From Flavobacterium profundi (GTDB lineage Bacteria > Bacteroidota > Bacteroidia > Flavobacteriales > Flavobacteriaceae), in NCBI RefSeq assembly GCF_006491645.1, contig NZ_VDCZ01000018.1, positions 1 through 52,526 on the forward strand: 52,526 nucleotides of DNA, written 5' to 3'. This document shows, piece by piece, positions 32,495 through 40,748 of the stretch. The notes beneath the pieces are model-generated. The model saw only the letters and a program-made list of their open reading frames with translations. It was not told the origin of the DNA and did no database searches. The position numbers and the translations under genes are program-made. How positions within the stretch are numbered: position 1 is the stretch's first letter; each line of letters begins with the position of its first letter.

Positions 32495-33555
32495 TTACCA
32501 ATAGCTTTAAAAAAGTGAGTTAATTTTTCTTTAATTAATTGAATTGGATACTCTTCGAAGTATTTGAACGTATTTTCTTTAATATATTTCTCATCAAATT
32601 CTTTGTAAATTTCTGGCTTTAAGTCTTTTAAATGAATAGAAACATTTTTTTCATCTTCAAAGATTTGCCATGCTTCTTTGTTCACACTAGGAGAAAATAG
32701 AGAAAAAGTTGGAATTTCTAATGCCTTAGACATATTTACAGCACCACCTTCATTTCCTATAAGCGCATCACACTGTGATAAAATTCCTAGAAAAGAACGT
32801 AAATCATTGGCATACAAATCGAAAAAGATATTTTTTCTAGTGTTTTCCTTACAAAGATTATAAATTGCTAAAGCATCTTCTTTTTGTTTTGGAATATAAT
32901 TGAAAAATAAATTAGCTTGAGTTTGTGCTACAATAAAGTCTAACAATGCGGCCATTTTTTCAAAAGGATAGGTTTTGTACCATTCACTTCCTAAAATTCC
33001 AATCATATAATTTGGTTTGTCTTTATTTAATGGAAAGTTACCAATATAGTTTTTTGCGTTTTCTATTTCTTCTTTTGTTAAAAAAACTTTAGGTTTATAG
33101 TCGGTTATTTCTTCTGAAATAATAGGTTTTAGTAATTCAATACGATTGATTATAGCTAATCCTAATTTATTTTGTCCTTTTTGAGTTTGTCTTTCAATAT
33201 TGTAATTATAAAAGATAGTAGAGTACCATTTTTTATATGAAATTTTCTTTTTTGCTTTTGAGAAAAGAGTGATTAAATTGGTTTCTAATTTACTGTATAC
33301 ATCTATTACAGCATCGTATTTTTTAGACCTAATTTTAAATATAAATTCAAATAAGGAAACGTAATTTTTTCTTACTTTTTCTTCTAATACAATGATATTG
33401 CTAATATTAGGATTGTTTTTTAATACATCAACACAATTGGCATAGCACATATAATCCACTTGAGCATTTGGATACGCTTTTTTTAGATTATTAGCTAAAA
33501 TAGAAGAAGTTAAGACATCTCCAATGCGTTTTTGTTGAATGATTAAAAATTTCAT
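32491..33555 (-). CDS. Family 9 glycosyltransferase (heptosyltransferase-like)
   Basis: This 354-residue GT-B protein of the ADP-heptose:LPS heptosyltransferase family starts with FLIIQQKRIGDVLTSSILAN, the typical R-x-x-x-G-D-x-x-x-x-x-P/S-x-x entry loop, then YPNAQVDYMCYANC. The donor domain has GSEWYKTYPFEKMAALLDFI and the signature LIGNEGGAVNMSKALEIPTF (commonly G-x-D-x-G-P-x-H in proteobacteria; here N-E-G-G-A-V-N). The acceptor is presumably inner-core Kdo. It is divergent from the WaaE-like gene and lies 93 bp from it. Confidence 0.9.
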   Translation of the reverse strand: MKFLIIQQKRIGDVLTSSILANNLKKAYPNAQVDYMCYANCVDVLKNNPNISNIIVLEEKVRKNYVSLFEFIFKIRSKKYDAVIDVYSKLETNLITLFSKAKKKISYKKWYSTIFYNYNIERQTQKGQNKLGLAIINRIELLKPIISEEITDYKPKVFLTKEEIENAKNYIGNFPLNKDKPNYMIGILGSEWYKTYPFEKMAALLDFIVAQTQANLFFNYIPKQKEDALAIYNLCKENTRKNIFFDLYANDLRSFLGILSQCDALIGNEGGAVNMSKALEIPTFSLFSPSVNKEAWQIFEDEKNVSIHLKDLKPEIYKEFDEKYIKENTFKYFEEYPIQLIKEKLTHFFKAIGN

Positions 33556-33623
33556 GGCTTATTTTTTGTGCTAAAATACATAACTATGTAAGAATTTGAA
33601 ACTCTAAGAAAAAATAAATTAGT

Positions 33624-33631
33624 TACTTTTG
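33624..33631 (+). promoter_or_regulatory. -7 promoter element of the WaaE-like gene
   Basis: TACTTTTG matches TANNTTTG, 17 bp before the ATG. The nearest TTG is 25 bp upstream, longer than usual. Confidence 0.45.
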
Positions 33632-33648
33632 CTTAAATTTTATGAATT

Positions 33649-34401
33649 ATGGCAATTAGTGGTTTAGTAATTACTTTTAATGAAGAAAAAAACATTGGTA
33701 AATGTATTGATGCACTTTTTGAAGTATGTGATGAAGTTATCATTGTAGATTCCTTAAGTACCGATCAAACAGTAGCCATTGCAGAAGCTAAAGGAGCTAA
33801 GGTTATTACACAAGCGTTTTTAGGTGATGGCCCACAACGAACCCATGGTTTGCCTTTTTGTAAAAATGAGTGGATTTTAAATTTGGATGCAGATGAATTT
33901 CTAGATATTGATGCAAAAGCGTTTATTTTGAATAAAAAATATCTATCAGGTAGTTATGATGCTTTTTCTTTTCGAGTTAAAAATTTTTTAGCTGATGAGT
34001 TAATTGATTTTTCAGGTTGGTATCCTGATAGTAAAGTCCGCTTTTTTAATAAAAAAACAGCTCATCCTTCAGATGCAAAAGTGCATCAAAAAATTATTGC
34101 AACGAATGAAAAGAAAGTAGCAGTGCATATTTTGCATTATGGATGGAGTTCTTTTGATCAAATTTTGGCTAAAAAGAACCAATATTCTACTTGGCATGCT
34201 CAACAATTATTTGATCAAGGAAAGAGAATTAACAGTTGGAAACCAGTTTTAAACGGAACTGTTGCGTTTATACGTTGTTATTTCTTTAAAAAAGGGATAT
34301 TTAATGGCTTGGATGGCTTAACTATTGCTATGATTCAAGCTTTTTTTTCCTACATGAAATATGCTAAATTATTAAAGTTACAACGACAATCAAAAAATTA
34401 A
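33649..34401 (+). CDS. WaaE/KdtX-like family 2 glycosyltransferase
   Basis: The 250-residue protein resembles LPS core beta-glucosyltransferases of the WaaE type: ISGLVITFNEEKNIGKCIDA, CDEVIIVDSLSTDQTVAIAE, GDGPQRTHGLPFCKNEWILN followed by LDADEFL, the characteristic L-D-x-D-E catalytic block. Later comes FSGWYPDSKVRFFNKKTAHP and an HYGWSSFDQ segment. The C-terminal stretch is hydrophobic and basic, likely peripheral to the membrane. Its stop overlaps the convergent sulfatase stop by TTAA. With heptosyltransferase and kinase genes next door, core-LPS assembly is the best guess. Confidence 0.88.
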   Translation: MAISGLVITFNEEKNIGKCIDALFEVCDEVIIVDSLSTDQTVAIAEAKGAKVITQAFLGDGPQRTHGLPFCKNEWILNLDADEFLDIDAKAFILNKKYLSGSYDAFSFRVKNFLADELIDFSGWYPDSKVRFFNKKTAHPSDAKVHQKIIATNEKKVAVHILHYGWSSFDQILAKKNQYSTWHAQQLFDQGKRINSWKPVLNGTVAFIRCYFFKKGIFNGLDGLTIAMIQAFFSYMKYAKLLKLQRQSKN

Positions 34402-36269
34402 TTTATAGTTAATTTATTTGCAATCATTCTTTGATTGAAACTCTGAATGTATGCTTTTATAAATTGTTCCATTTTTGTTACAATTGCATCGTTTGAATTT
34501 AAAAGATTATGTTGTAATAATTCATCTTCTTTAAAATTATATAAGCCAATAGCTTTTTTACCATCAAATGCCATGTAATAATCCCCATCTATATAATGGT
34601 AAATATTGTCTAAATAATATACTACAAAATCTTTTTCGGACTGATAGGGCTTTCCAAAGGTAATCATTTTAGCCTTTATTCTTAAATAACTGAGTATTGA
34701 TGGCATGATGTCAATTTGTTGAAAATTTCTGAAATTTAATCCTCCAAAGTTTGGATTTCCAGGGTTGAAAAACAAAATCGGAATTCTAAATTTACCAATA
34801 TTCGTTTTAAATTTTTCAGCTGTTGGCTCAGAGGAAGTATGATCAGCCGTAATAACAAATAATGTATTGTTATACCAGGGTTGTTTTTTAGCAGTTTCAA
34901 AAAACTTTTTCAAGGCAAAATCGGTATACGCTATACTTTCTTGAATTTTCGTATTACCTTTAGGAAATTTGTCTTTATAGCGTTCTGGTATTTTATAAGG
35001 ATTATGAGAAGAAATTGTAAATAGAGAAGTGAAAAAGGGCGTTTTAAAAGTGCTCATTTTAGTGCAGAAAAACTGCATAAATTCTTCGTCATAAATTCCC
35101 CAGTTGCCATCAAAAGCTTCAGGTCCTTCGTATTCATCTTTGCCGTAATAGGCATCAAAACCAGCTACTTTACAATATTGATCAAAATTCTGACTTCCAT
35201 TGAATGCACCATGAAAGAAAGCGGTGTAATAGTTATTGTCTTTTAAAATTTTAGGCAATCCATATATTTCATTAATCGAGTAACTGGAAGTAATTAAAGA
35301 ATGATTCATTAAACTTGGAATACTTGATAAAGTAGAAGGAACAGCATCAATGGATAATTTACCATTGGCAAAACCATTTTCAAAGAAAAGGGATTTGGTT
35401 ACCAAAGAATCTAAAAATGGGGTTTGACCAATTTGTAAATTCTCCCGTCCAAAGCTTTCTAAAATAAGAATGACAACATTTTGTTTTAGGGCATCGCTAT
35501 CTGGCTCCAACTCTAAAACAGGATTAAATATTGCTTGTAATTCGGTTTCATTGTAAAATGATTTTGCTTCTAAAGTTTCTTTTTTTCCTATTGTTTTTAA
35601 AATGCAAAAGGGTGTATTTAAAACTAAAGCGGAATGGCTAATGGAACCATAATTTACGGCATCTACTACTTTTAAAGGTTTTTGTTGGAAACCTCCTCGT
35701 CCTAAAACCAATAAAAATCCCATAATTAGTATAAAAAGACCTGTTTGTTTTCCTACAATTGCAAGGGTAGTATTTTCTTTAGGAATAGAAGAAGAAAATG
35801 TTGGTATTACTTTCCAAAATGCAATTGCTAAAATAATTCCTAGTAGCGGTAAATACCAAAATTCTTTCAAAAAAGAGAGCATTAATCCGCCAATTTCATT
35901 TTCCATACCAGAGGCAGTAATCATGCTAAACGTACTTCTTCTTCCGGTAAATTTATAGTATTCAAAATCAACAAAATTGGTTAGAATAAAAATAAGATTA
36001 ACCGTATAAAAAGCTATTTTTAAACCTTTTTGATATCCTTTTTTGTATATGAATTTTGCTGGAAATAGATGTAAAAAACCAAATAGTATATTAATATAGG
36101 CAATAGCCGAAAGATCAAAGTGAATGCCTCCTAAAAATACTTTTAAATCTAATCCACTGAAAGCAGATTTGTTAAAATATAAAAATAAAAACCTACAAAT
36201 TTGATAGATAAACAGAACCAATAAAAAGCGTTTAAAAAAGAGAAGAATACTCTTAAAGTAGTTTTTCAT
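34398..36269 (-). CDS. LTA-synthase-type membrane sulfatase (phosphoglycerol/phosphoethanolamine transferase-like)
   Basis: The 623-residue protein has five predicted N-terminal membrane helices (about 10-30, 45-70, 78-97, 128-150 and 172-195) and an extracytoplasmic sulfatase-fold domain (about 255-600). Catalytic segments are NVVILILESFGRENL (metal Glu), NGKLSIDAVPSTLSSIPSLM (Ser at the nucleophile position usually Thr in LtaS), FFTSLFTISSHNPYK (Ser-His), and FVITADHTSSEP (Asp-His). In a Gram-negative it more likely decorates lipid A or glycans than makes teichoic acid. It is convergent with the WaaE-like gene. Confidence 0.85.
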   Translation of the reverse strand: MKNYFKSILLFFKRFLLVLFIYQICRFLFLYFNKSAFSGLDLKVFLGGIHFDLSAIAYINILFGFLHLFPAKFIYKKGYQKGLKIAFYTVNLIFILTNFVDFEYYKFTGRRSTFSMITASGMENEIGGLMLSFLKEFWYLPLLGIILAIAFWKVIPTFSSSIPKENTTLAIVGKQTGLFILIMGFLLVLGRGGFQQKPLKVVDAVNYGSISHSALVLNTPFCILKTIGKKETLEAKSFYNETELQAIFNPVLELEPDSDALKQNVVILILESFGRENLQIGQTPFLDSLVTKSLFFENGFANGKLSIDAVPSTLSSIPSLMNHSLITSSYSINEIYGLPKILKDNNYYTAFFHGAFNGSQNFDQYCKVAGFDAYYGKDEYEGPEAFDGNWGIYDEEFMQFFCTKMSTFKTPFFTSLFTISSHNPYKIPERYKDKFPKGNTKIQESIAYTDFALKKFFETAKKQPWYNNTLFVITADHTSSEPTAEKFKTNIGKFRIPILFFNPGNPNFGGLNFRNFQQIDIMPSILSYLRIKAKMITFGKPYQSEKDFVVYYLDNIYHYIDGDYYMAFDGKKAIGLYNFKEDELLQHNLLNSNDAIVTKMEQFIKAYIQSFNQRMIANKLTIN

Positions 36270-36357
36270 TATTTATAAATTTCGACAAATTTATAAAATG
36301 AATAAATAATTACAATTAATTAAGCGTGTATTTACCTTAAATTTTCATTGGTTAACA

Positions 36358-36389
36358 AAAAATCCAAATGGGAATGCATTTGGATTTTT
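36358..36389. terminator. Intrinsic terminator after dapD
   Basis: AAAATCCAAATG / CATTTGGATTTT with a 5-nt loop, plus flanking A/T runs, lies 16 bp after the minus-strand dapD stop. Confidence 0.8.
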
Positions 36390-36404
36390 ATAAGAATATA
36401 TTTT

Positions 36405-37220
36405 TTAAACGGCTACATTGTATTCTCTCAAAGCATCATTTAAAGAGGTCTTTAAGTCGGTCGAAGGTTTTCTTTGTCCGATGATTAATGCACAAGGAAC
36501 TTGATAGTCACCAGCAGCAAATTTTTTAGTATAGCTTCCTGGAATAACTACAGAACGAGCTGGAACAACTCCTTTAAATTCTTTGGGTTCTGAACCGGTT
36601 ACATCTATAATTTTTGTGGAAGCCGTTAAAACAACATTAGCTCCTAAAACCGCTTCTTGTTCTACGCGAACTCCTTCCACTACGATACATCGAGATCCAA
36701 TAAAAGCTCCGTCTTCAATAATTACAGGTGCAGCTTGTAAAGGTTCTAATACACCACCAATACCCACGCCACCTGATAAATGTACATTTTTACCAATTTG
36801 AGCACAACTTCCAACTGTAGCCCAAGTGTCTACCATAGTACCTTCATCTACATAAGCGCCTATATTAACATAACTTGGCATTAAAATGACTCCTTTTGAA
36901 ATGTAGGCACCATGACGCGCAACAGCATTTGGTACCACACGAATTCCTTTTTCAGCATATCCTTTTTTTAAAGGCATTTTATCATGATATTCAAAAATTC
37001 CAGCTTCAAGAGTTTCCATTTTTTGAATAGGAAAATATAAAACTACTGCTTTTTTTACCCATTCATTTACTTGCCAGCCGTTTTCAATAGGTTGTGCTAC
37101 ACGTAGCACACCAGAATCAATCAATTCAATAACTTCTCTAATGGCTTTTTGTGTACTTTCTTCTTGTAATAATGCACGGTTGTCCCACGCATTTTCTATA
37201 GTAGTTTGTAATTGTATCAT
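36405..37220 (-). CDS. dapD: 2,3,4,5-tetrahydropyridine-2,6-dicarboxylate N-succinyltransferase
   Basis: This enzyme transfers succinyl from succinyl-CoA to tetrahydrodipicolinate in the succinylase branch of lysine and diaminopimelate synthesis. The 271-residue protein has an N-terminal helical domain and a left-handed beta-helix built of hexapeptide repeats from about residue 105: VNIGAYVDEGTMVDTWATVG, SGGVGIGGVLEPLQAAPVII, GAFIGSRCIVVEGVRVEQEA, VLGANVVLT. It is monocistronic with a terminator and a TANNTTTG box (TATCTTTG, 37247-37240). Confidence 0.97.
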   Translation of the reverse strand: MIQLQTTIENAWDNRALLQEESTQKAIREVIELIDSGVLRVAQPIENGWQVNEWVKKAVVLYFPIQKMETLEAGIFEYHDKMPLKKGYAEKGIRVVPNAVARHGAYISKGVILMPSYVNIGAYVDEGTMVDTWATVGSCAQIGKNVHLSGGVGIGGVLEPLQAAPVIIEDGAFIGSRCIVVEGVRVEQEAVLGANVVLTASTKIIDVTGSEPKEFKGVVPARSVVIPGSYTKKFAAGDYQVPCALIIGQRKPSTDLKTSLNDALREYNVAV

Positions 37221-37239
37221 GGTATAAATCTATTTTTGG

Positions 37240-37247
37240 CAAAGATA
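37240..37247 (-). promoter_or_regulatory. -7 promoter element of dapD
   Basis: TATCTTTG on the minus strand, 19 bp before the dapD ATG, matches TANNTTTG. No TTG at the usual distance. Confidence 0.5.
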
Positions 37248-37376
37248 ATTTGTTTTTTTATAAATCATAATTTGTTTCCGTTACATATTTGTTATTTCTC
37301 AATCGATATGTGAGTTTTACTTCTTTCTTTTAAAAATTATTAAAAAAAGATTCTATACACTTATTTAAAATGTAAG

Positions 37377-37422
37377 AACTGATTTTTATCAGTTTTTTAA
37401 AGTTCAAGTTTATCTAGTTTTG
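37377..37422 (+). promoter_or_regulatory. Hairpin with U-run and -7 box ahead of the PAS gene
   Basis: AACTGAT-TTTT-ATCAGTTTTTT (37377-37396) is shaped like an intrinsic terminator but no gene ends upstream on this strand. Nineteen bases later TAGTTTTG (37415-37422) matches the -7 consensus, 44 bp before the PAS ATG. The hairpin could end a short unannotated transcript, or act as a dyad operator over the -33 region. Confidence 0.4.
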
Positions 37423-37466
37423 CCAACAAATAAATAGTATAACAATAAATAGAAAAACCATCAAAT

Positions 37467-38078
37467 ATGAATTTTCAAAATCAAATTGCAAACAAACCTG
37501 TACTAGTTGACAAAGAAGTTACTTGGGATAAAACCAAAGTAATTATGAGTAAGACAGATGCTTTTGGAACCATTGAATATGCCAATGAAGTTTTTGTAGA
37601 TGTCTGTGGATATGAAGATTATGAATTAATGGGACAACCGCATAGTATTATTAGGCATCCCGATATGCCAAAGGTTATTTTTAAAGTACTTTGGGAAAAA
37701 TTGAAAAATGGTGAAAACTTTCATGCCATCGTTAAAAATTTAGCTAAATCAGGAAGATACTATTGGGTAATTACTGATTTTGAAATTTCAAAAAACGAAG
37801 CAGGTGAAATAGTAAATTACTTTGCTAGAAGAAGGGCGGTGCCACAAGAAGTGATTACCAATCATATAGAACCTTTATATAAAAAATTATGGCAAATAGA
37901 GGCAGCTAGTGGTATTGAATACAGTGAAAAATATTTAAACGGTTTTTTAGAGGAAAAGAATAAAACCTATGTACAATACATACTAGAATTGATATATAAC
38001 CAAGAAAAAATAGAGAACCATTCTAATCACAAAACAGAAGAAGAAAAAAGTTTTTTTAGTAGGTTTTTTTCAAGGTAA
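37467..38078 (+). CDS. Stand-alone PAS protein, Aer-like
   Basis: The 203-residue soluble protein has an N-terminal PAS domain (about 20-130) of the Aer/aerotaxis type: GTIEYANEVFVDVCGYEDYE, ELMGQPHSIIRHPDMPKVIF, AIVKNLAKSGRYYWVITDFE, with the R-H-P-D-M-P motif known from FAD-binding Aer domains. No membrane anchor, methyl-accepting, kinase or GGDEF output is attached. The remainder (130-203) is helical and charged (LYKKLWQIEAASGIEYSEKY). It may bind flavin and sense redox or oxygen, with an unknown partner. It stands alone between dapD and mqo. Confidence 0.85.
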   Translation: MNFQNQIANKPVLVDKEVTWDKTKVIMSKTDAFGTIEYANEVFVDVCGYEDYELMGQPHSIIRHPDMPKVIFKVLWEKLKNGENFHAIVKNLAKSGRYYWVITDFEISKNEAGEIVNYFARRRAVPQEVITNHIEPLYKKLWQIEAASGIEYSEKYLNGFLEEKNKTYVQYILELIYNQEKIENHSNHKTEEEKSFFSRFFSR

Positions 38079-38108
38079 AAAATTAAGTATTTCTTAAGAA
38101 TAGGGCGG

Positions 38109-38158
38109 TATTTTTGCATTATAATTAACTCTTCATTTTTATACTTTACTTATCTTTG
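38109..38158 (+). promoter_or_regulatory. Two candidate -7 boxes upstream of mqo
   Basis: TATTTTTG (38109-38116) and TATCTTTG (38151-38158) both match TANNTTTG. The second is 44 bp before the ATG. Neither has a good TTG at 17-22 bp. Confidence 0.4.
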
Positions 38159-38202
38159 TATAGCTTTTTAGGTAAGAATAAGTTTATAAAGAAGAAAATT
38201 AA

Positions 38203-39681
38203 ATGGAAAATCCAGATGTAGTCTTAATAGGTGCTGGAATTATGAGCGCAACGCTTGGGATTTTGTTAAAAGAATTAGATCCTAATTGTAAAATTGAAAT
38301 TTACGAACGTTTGTCAGAAGCTGCTTCTGAAAGTAGTGATGCTTGGAATAATGCAGGAACAGGGCATGCTGCTTTTTGTGAATTGAATTATACTCCTGAA
38401 AAGGAAGATGGAAGTATTGATATTTCTAAAGCTTTAAAAATATCGGAAGCCTACGAGGTTTCGAGACAATTTTGGAGTTATTTAGTTCAAAAAGGAGTGC
38501 TTAAGAATCCAGAAGATTTTATTCATTCAATACCGCACATTAGTTTTGTTTGGGGAAAAGAAAATGTAGCTTTCTTAAAAAAAAGGCATGAAGCTTTAGT
38601 TCAAAAAAGTCTTTTTAAAAGAATGTTATTCAGTAGCGATGAAACGGTTTTAGAAGAATGGATGCCCTTAGTAATGCACGACAGACCCAAAGATGAAGTT
38701 CATGCCGCTACTTATATGCCAATAGGAACAGATGTTAACTTTGGTTCTTTGACTCGATTATTATTTGAATATTTAAAAAATCAGGATGGAATTGAGTTGT
38801 ATTTTGATACGGAAGTTGAAAAATTAAAAAAACAAGACGATGGCAGTTGGAGAATAAAGGTTAGAAATTTAGAAACAAGAAAATCAAGAAAGATAAAAAC
38901 CCCTTTTGTTTTCATTGGTGCTGGAGGTGGTTCTTTACCCTTATTAGAAAAAGCAAATATTGAAGAAGGTGACGGCTATGGTGGTTTTCCGATTAGCGGA
39001 CAATGGTTACGTTGTATGAACCCTGAAATCATCAAACAACATAAAGCCAAAGTATATGGTAAAGCTTCTGTGGGTTCGCCACCAATGTCGGTACCTCATA
39101 TTGATACCAGAATAATTGATGGCAAACAAGAGTTGCTTTTTGGTCCTTATGCTGGTTTTACGACTAAATTTTTAAAGAATGGTTCGTATCTCGATTTAAT
39201 CAAGTCCATTCAAACCGATAATATTGTTCCCATGCTTTCCGCAGGAATTCACAACATACCATTGACTAAATATTTGATTGAACAAGTTATGCAGTCTCAA
39301 GAAGATCGAATGGAAGCTTTAAAAAACTATTTTCCAAATGCAAAGAGTGAAGATTGGGTTTTGGAAACAGCTGGAAAAAGGGTACAAGTGATTAAGAAAG
39401 ATAAAAACGGTAAAGGCGTTCTAGAATTTGGTACCGAAGTAGTAAATGATGATGATGGTTCTTTAGCGGTTTTATTAGGAGCTTCTCCTGGTGCTTCAAC
39501 TTCAGTTTCTATTATGATTGAAGTTATCAGTAAATGTTTTGCTAAAAAATACCAATCAGCGGAATGGCAAAATAAATTCAAAGAAATGATTCCTGCTTTT
39601 GGAGAATCGTTAAATGACAATGACGAGTTGTGCACTCAAATTAGAGCCATGACGAGTACAACATTGAAGTTGGTAAACTAA
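38203..39681 (+). CDS. mqo: Malate:quinone oxidoreductase
   Basis: This FAD-dependent peripheral membrane enzyme oxidises malate to oxaloacetate and passes electrons to quinone, replacing or supplementing malate dehydrogenase in the TCA cycle. The 492-residue protein has the dinucleotide-binding start VVLIGAGIMSATLGILLKEL, then SSDAWNNAGTGHAAFCELNY (the family signature), FVFIGAGGGSLPLLEKANIE, and near the C-terminus ALLGASPGASTSVSIMIEVI. Length is typical. It is a single gene closed by a large two-stem terminator. Confidence 0.97.
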   Translation: MENPDVVLIGAGIMSATLGILLKELDPNCKIEIYERLSEAASESSDAWNNAGTGHAAFCELNYTPEKEDGSIDISKALKISEAYEVSRQFWSYLVQKGVLKNPEDFIHSIPHISFVWGKENVAFLKKRHEALVQKSLFKRMLFSSDETVLEEWMPLVMHDRPKDEVHAATYMPIGTDVNFGSLTRLLFEYLKNQDGIELYFDTEVEKLKKQDDGSWRIKVRNLETRKSRKIKTPFVFIGAGGGSLPLLEKANIEEGDGYGGFPISGQWLRCMNPEIIKQHKAKVYGKASVGSPPMSVPHIDTRIIDGKQELLFGPYAGFTTKFLKNGSYLDLIKSIQTDNIVPMLSAGIHNIPLTKYLIEQVMQSQEDRMEALKNYFPNAKSEDWVLETAGKRVQVIKKDKNGKGVLEFGTEVVNDDDGSLAVLLGASPGASTSVSIMIEVISKCFAKKYQSAEWQNKFKEMIPAFGESLNDNDELCTQIRAMTSTTLKLVN

Positions 39682-39690
39682 TATAAAAAG

Positions 39691-39751
39691 AAAAGGCTTA
39701 TTAGTAATTTACTTCTTTTAGTGAAGTTTTTTGCTTGTAAGCCCTTTTTTT
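39691..39751 (+). terminator. Two-stem terminator after mqo
   Basis: Outer arms GGCTTA / TAAGCC followed by T7, with an inner stem ACTTC / GAAGT around TTTTAGT. It lies 10 bp after the mqo stop. Confidence 0.65.
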
Positions 39752-39788
39752 GTTGCTTTTTTTAAAGGTAAATCAATGCTTCTTTGCG

Positions 39789-39796
39789 TATCTTTG
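39789..39796 (+). promoter_or_regulatory. -7 promoter element of ruvX
   Basis: TATCTTTG matches TANNTTTG, 17 bp before the ruvX ATG. The -33 element is not clear. Confidence 0.45.
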
Positions 39797-39813
39797 TATA
39801 TTAAAACTAAATA

Positions 39814-40227
39814 ATGGCCAGAATACTTGCTATAGATTACGGATTAAAACGAACAGGAATTGCCATTACGGATGAAATGCAATTGATCGCTTCTGGATTA
39901 ACAACCATTCCTTCAGAAACTGTACTGGCATTTTTAAAAGATTATTTTTCTAAAGAAAAAGTTGAAAAAGTAATTATTGGGGAACCCAAACAAATGGATG
40001 GAACGCCTTCTGAAAGTGCTATAATTATTGATAAGTTTATTCTTCTATTTCAAAAAGAATTTCCACAAATGCTTTTGGATAGAGTTGACGAACGATTTAC
40101 TTCAAAAATGGCTTTTCAAACGATGTTAGATAGTGGTTTAAAGAAAAACCAACGCAAAAATAAAGCTTTAATCGATGAAATTGCAGCTACGATTATGCTA
40201 CAAGATTATTTGCAATATAAAAGATAA
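39814..40227 (+). CDS. ruvX: Putative Holliday junction resolvase / pre-16S rRNA nuclease YqgF
   Basis: This 137-residue RNase H-fold nuclease has ARILAIDYGLKRTGIAITDE (catalytic Asp8), then KVEKVIIGEPKQMDGTPSES, VDERFTSKMAF and KNKALIDEIAATIMLQDYL (C-terminal Asp). The family takes part in 16S rRNA 5' end maturation and has been proposed as a junction resolvase. The adjacent AsnC-type regulator starts within 6 bp, so they share a transcript. As I recall, def usually follows ruvX in flavobacteria; here def is 9 kb away. Confidence 0.93.
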   Translation: MARILAIDYGLKRTGIAITDEMQLIASGLTTIPSETVLAFLKDYFSKEKVEKVIIGEPKQMDGTPSESAIIIDKFILLFQKEFPQMLLDRVDERFTSKMAFQTMLDSGLKKNQRKNKALIDEIAATIMLQDYLQYKR

Positions 40228-40233
40228 TTGAAA

Positions 40234-40710
40234 ATGAGAGACCAATTAGATGCTAAAGACCAATTAATATTAGAAATTTTACAAAATGATTCTACCATTT
40301 CGGTAAAAGATATTGGAGAAAAAATCGGGCTTTCGTTTACACCTACTTACGAACGTATTAAGAATTTGGAACGCAATGGCGTGATCAAGAAATATGTGGC
40401 TTTGTTGGATCGTTTTAAAATAGGGGTGGAGATTGTAGTGTATTGCAACGTTACCTTAAAAGAACAATCAAAGGAAGCTCTTGATGAATTTGAAAAAATT
40501 ATTACACCTATACCTCAAGTTTTAGACGTTATTAGTTTGTCTGGAAATTATGATTATATGCTGAAAATTGTTGCCAATGATATTCGTAGCTATAATGATT
40601 TTGTTGTGAATGTTATTTCAAATATACCTAATATTGGTCAATACCATAGCAGCATTGTAATGAACGAATGTAAAAAAGAAACAGCTTATCCTTTTGGAAT
40701 TAAAGAATAA
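40234..40710 (+). CDS. Lrp/AsnC-family transcriptional regulator
   Basis: The frame is open from a TTG directly after the ruvX stop, but the ATG at 40234 (MRDQLDAKDQLILEILQNDS) is the likely start, giving 158 residues. The AsnC-type HTH covers residues 5-60 (STISVKDIGEKIGLSFTPTY, then ERIKNLERNGVIKKY). The RAM ligand-binding domain follows, with VLDVISLSGNYDYMLKIVAN near residue 95, the site where amino acids bind. It faces the arginine operon tail to tail, with one shared terminator. Because Lrp-type proteins sense amino acids and the neighbours are arginine genes, control of that operon is a reasonable guess. Confidence 0.9.
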   Translation: MRDQLDAKDQLILEILQNDSTISVKDIGEKIGLSFTPTYERIKNLERNGVIKKYVALLDRFKIGVEIVVYCNVTLKEQSKEALDEFEKIITPIPQVLDVISLSGNYDYMLKIVANDIRSYNDFVVNVISNIPNIGQYHSSIVMNECKKETAYPFGIKE

Positions 40711-40748
40711 AAAAGACTTTTCATTTTTAAAAATGAAAAGTCTTTTTT
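40709..40748. terminator. Bidirectional terminator between AsnC regulator and argH
   Basis: A perfect 20-bp inverted repeat (AAAAAAGACTTTTCATTTTT and its complement, no loop bases between) carries U-runs in both directions. It serves two convergent transcripts. Confidence 0.9.

Noticed and set aside
34398..36269. True lipoteichoic acid synthase
   Set aside because: The organism is Gram-negative by all other evidence; the family also includes phosphoglycerol and phosphoethanolamine transferases.
23179..36269. Complete O-antigen or capsule locus
   Set aside because: No Wzx flippase, Wzy polymerase, Wza/Wzc exporter or nucleotide-sugar synthesis genes are present; core LPS or lipid decoration is more likely.
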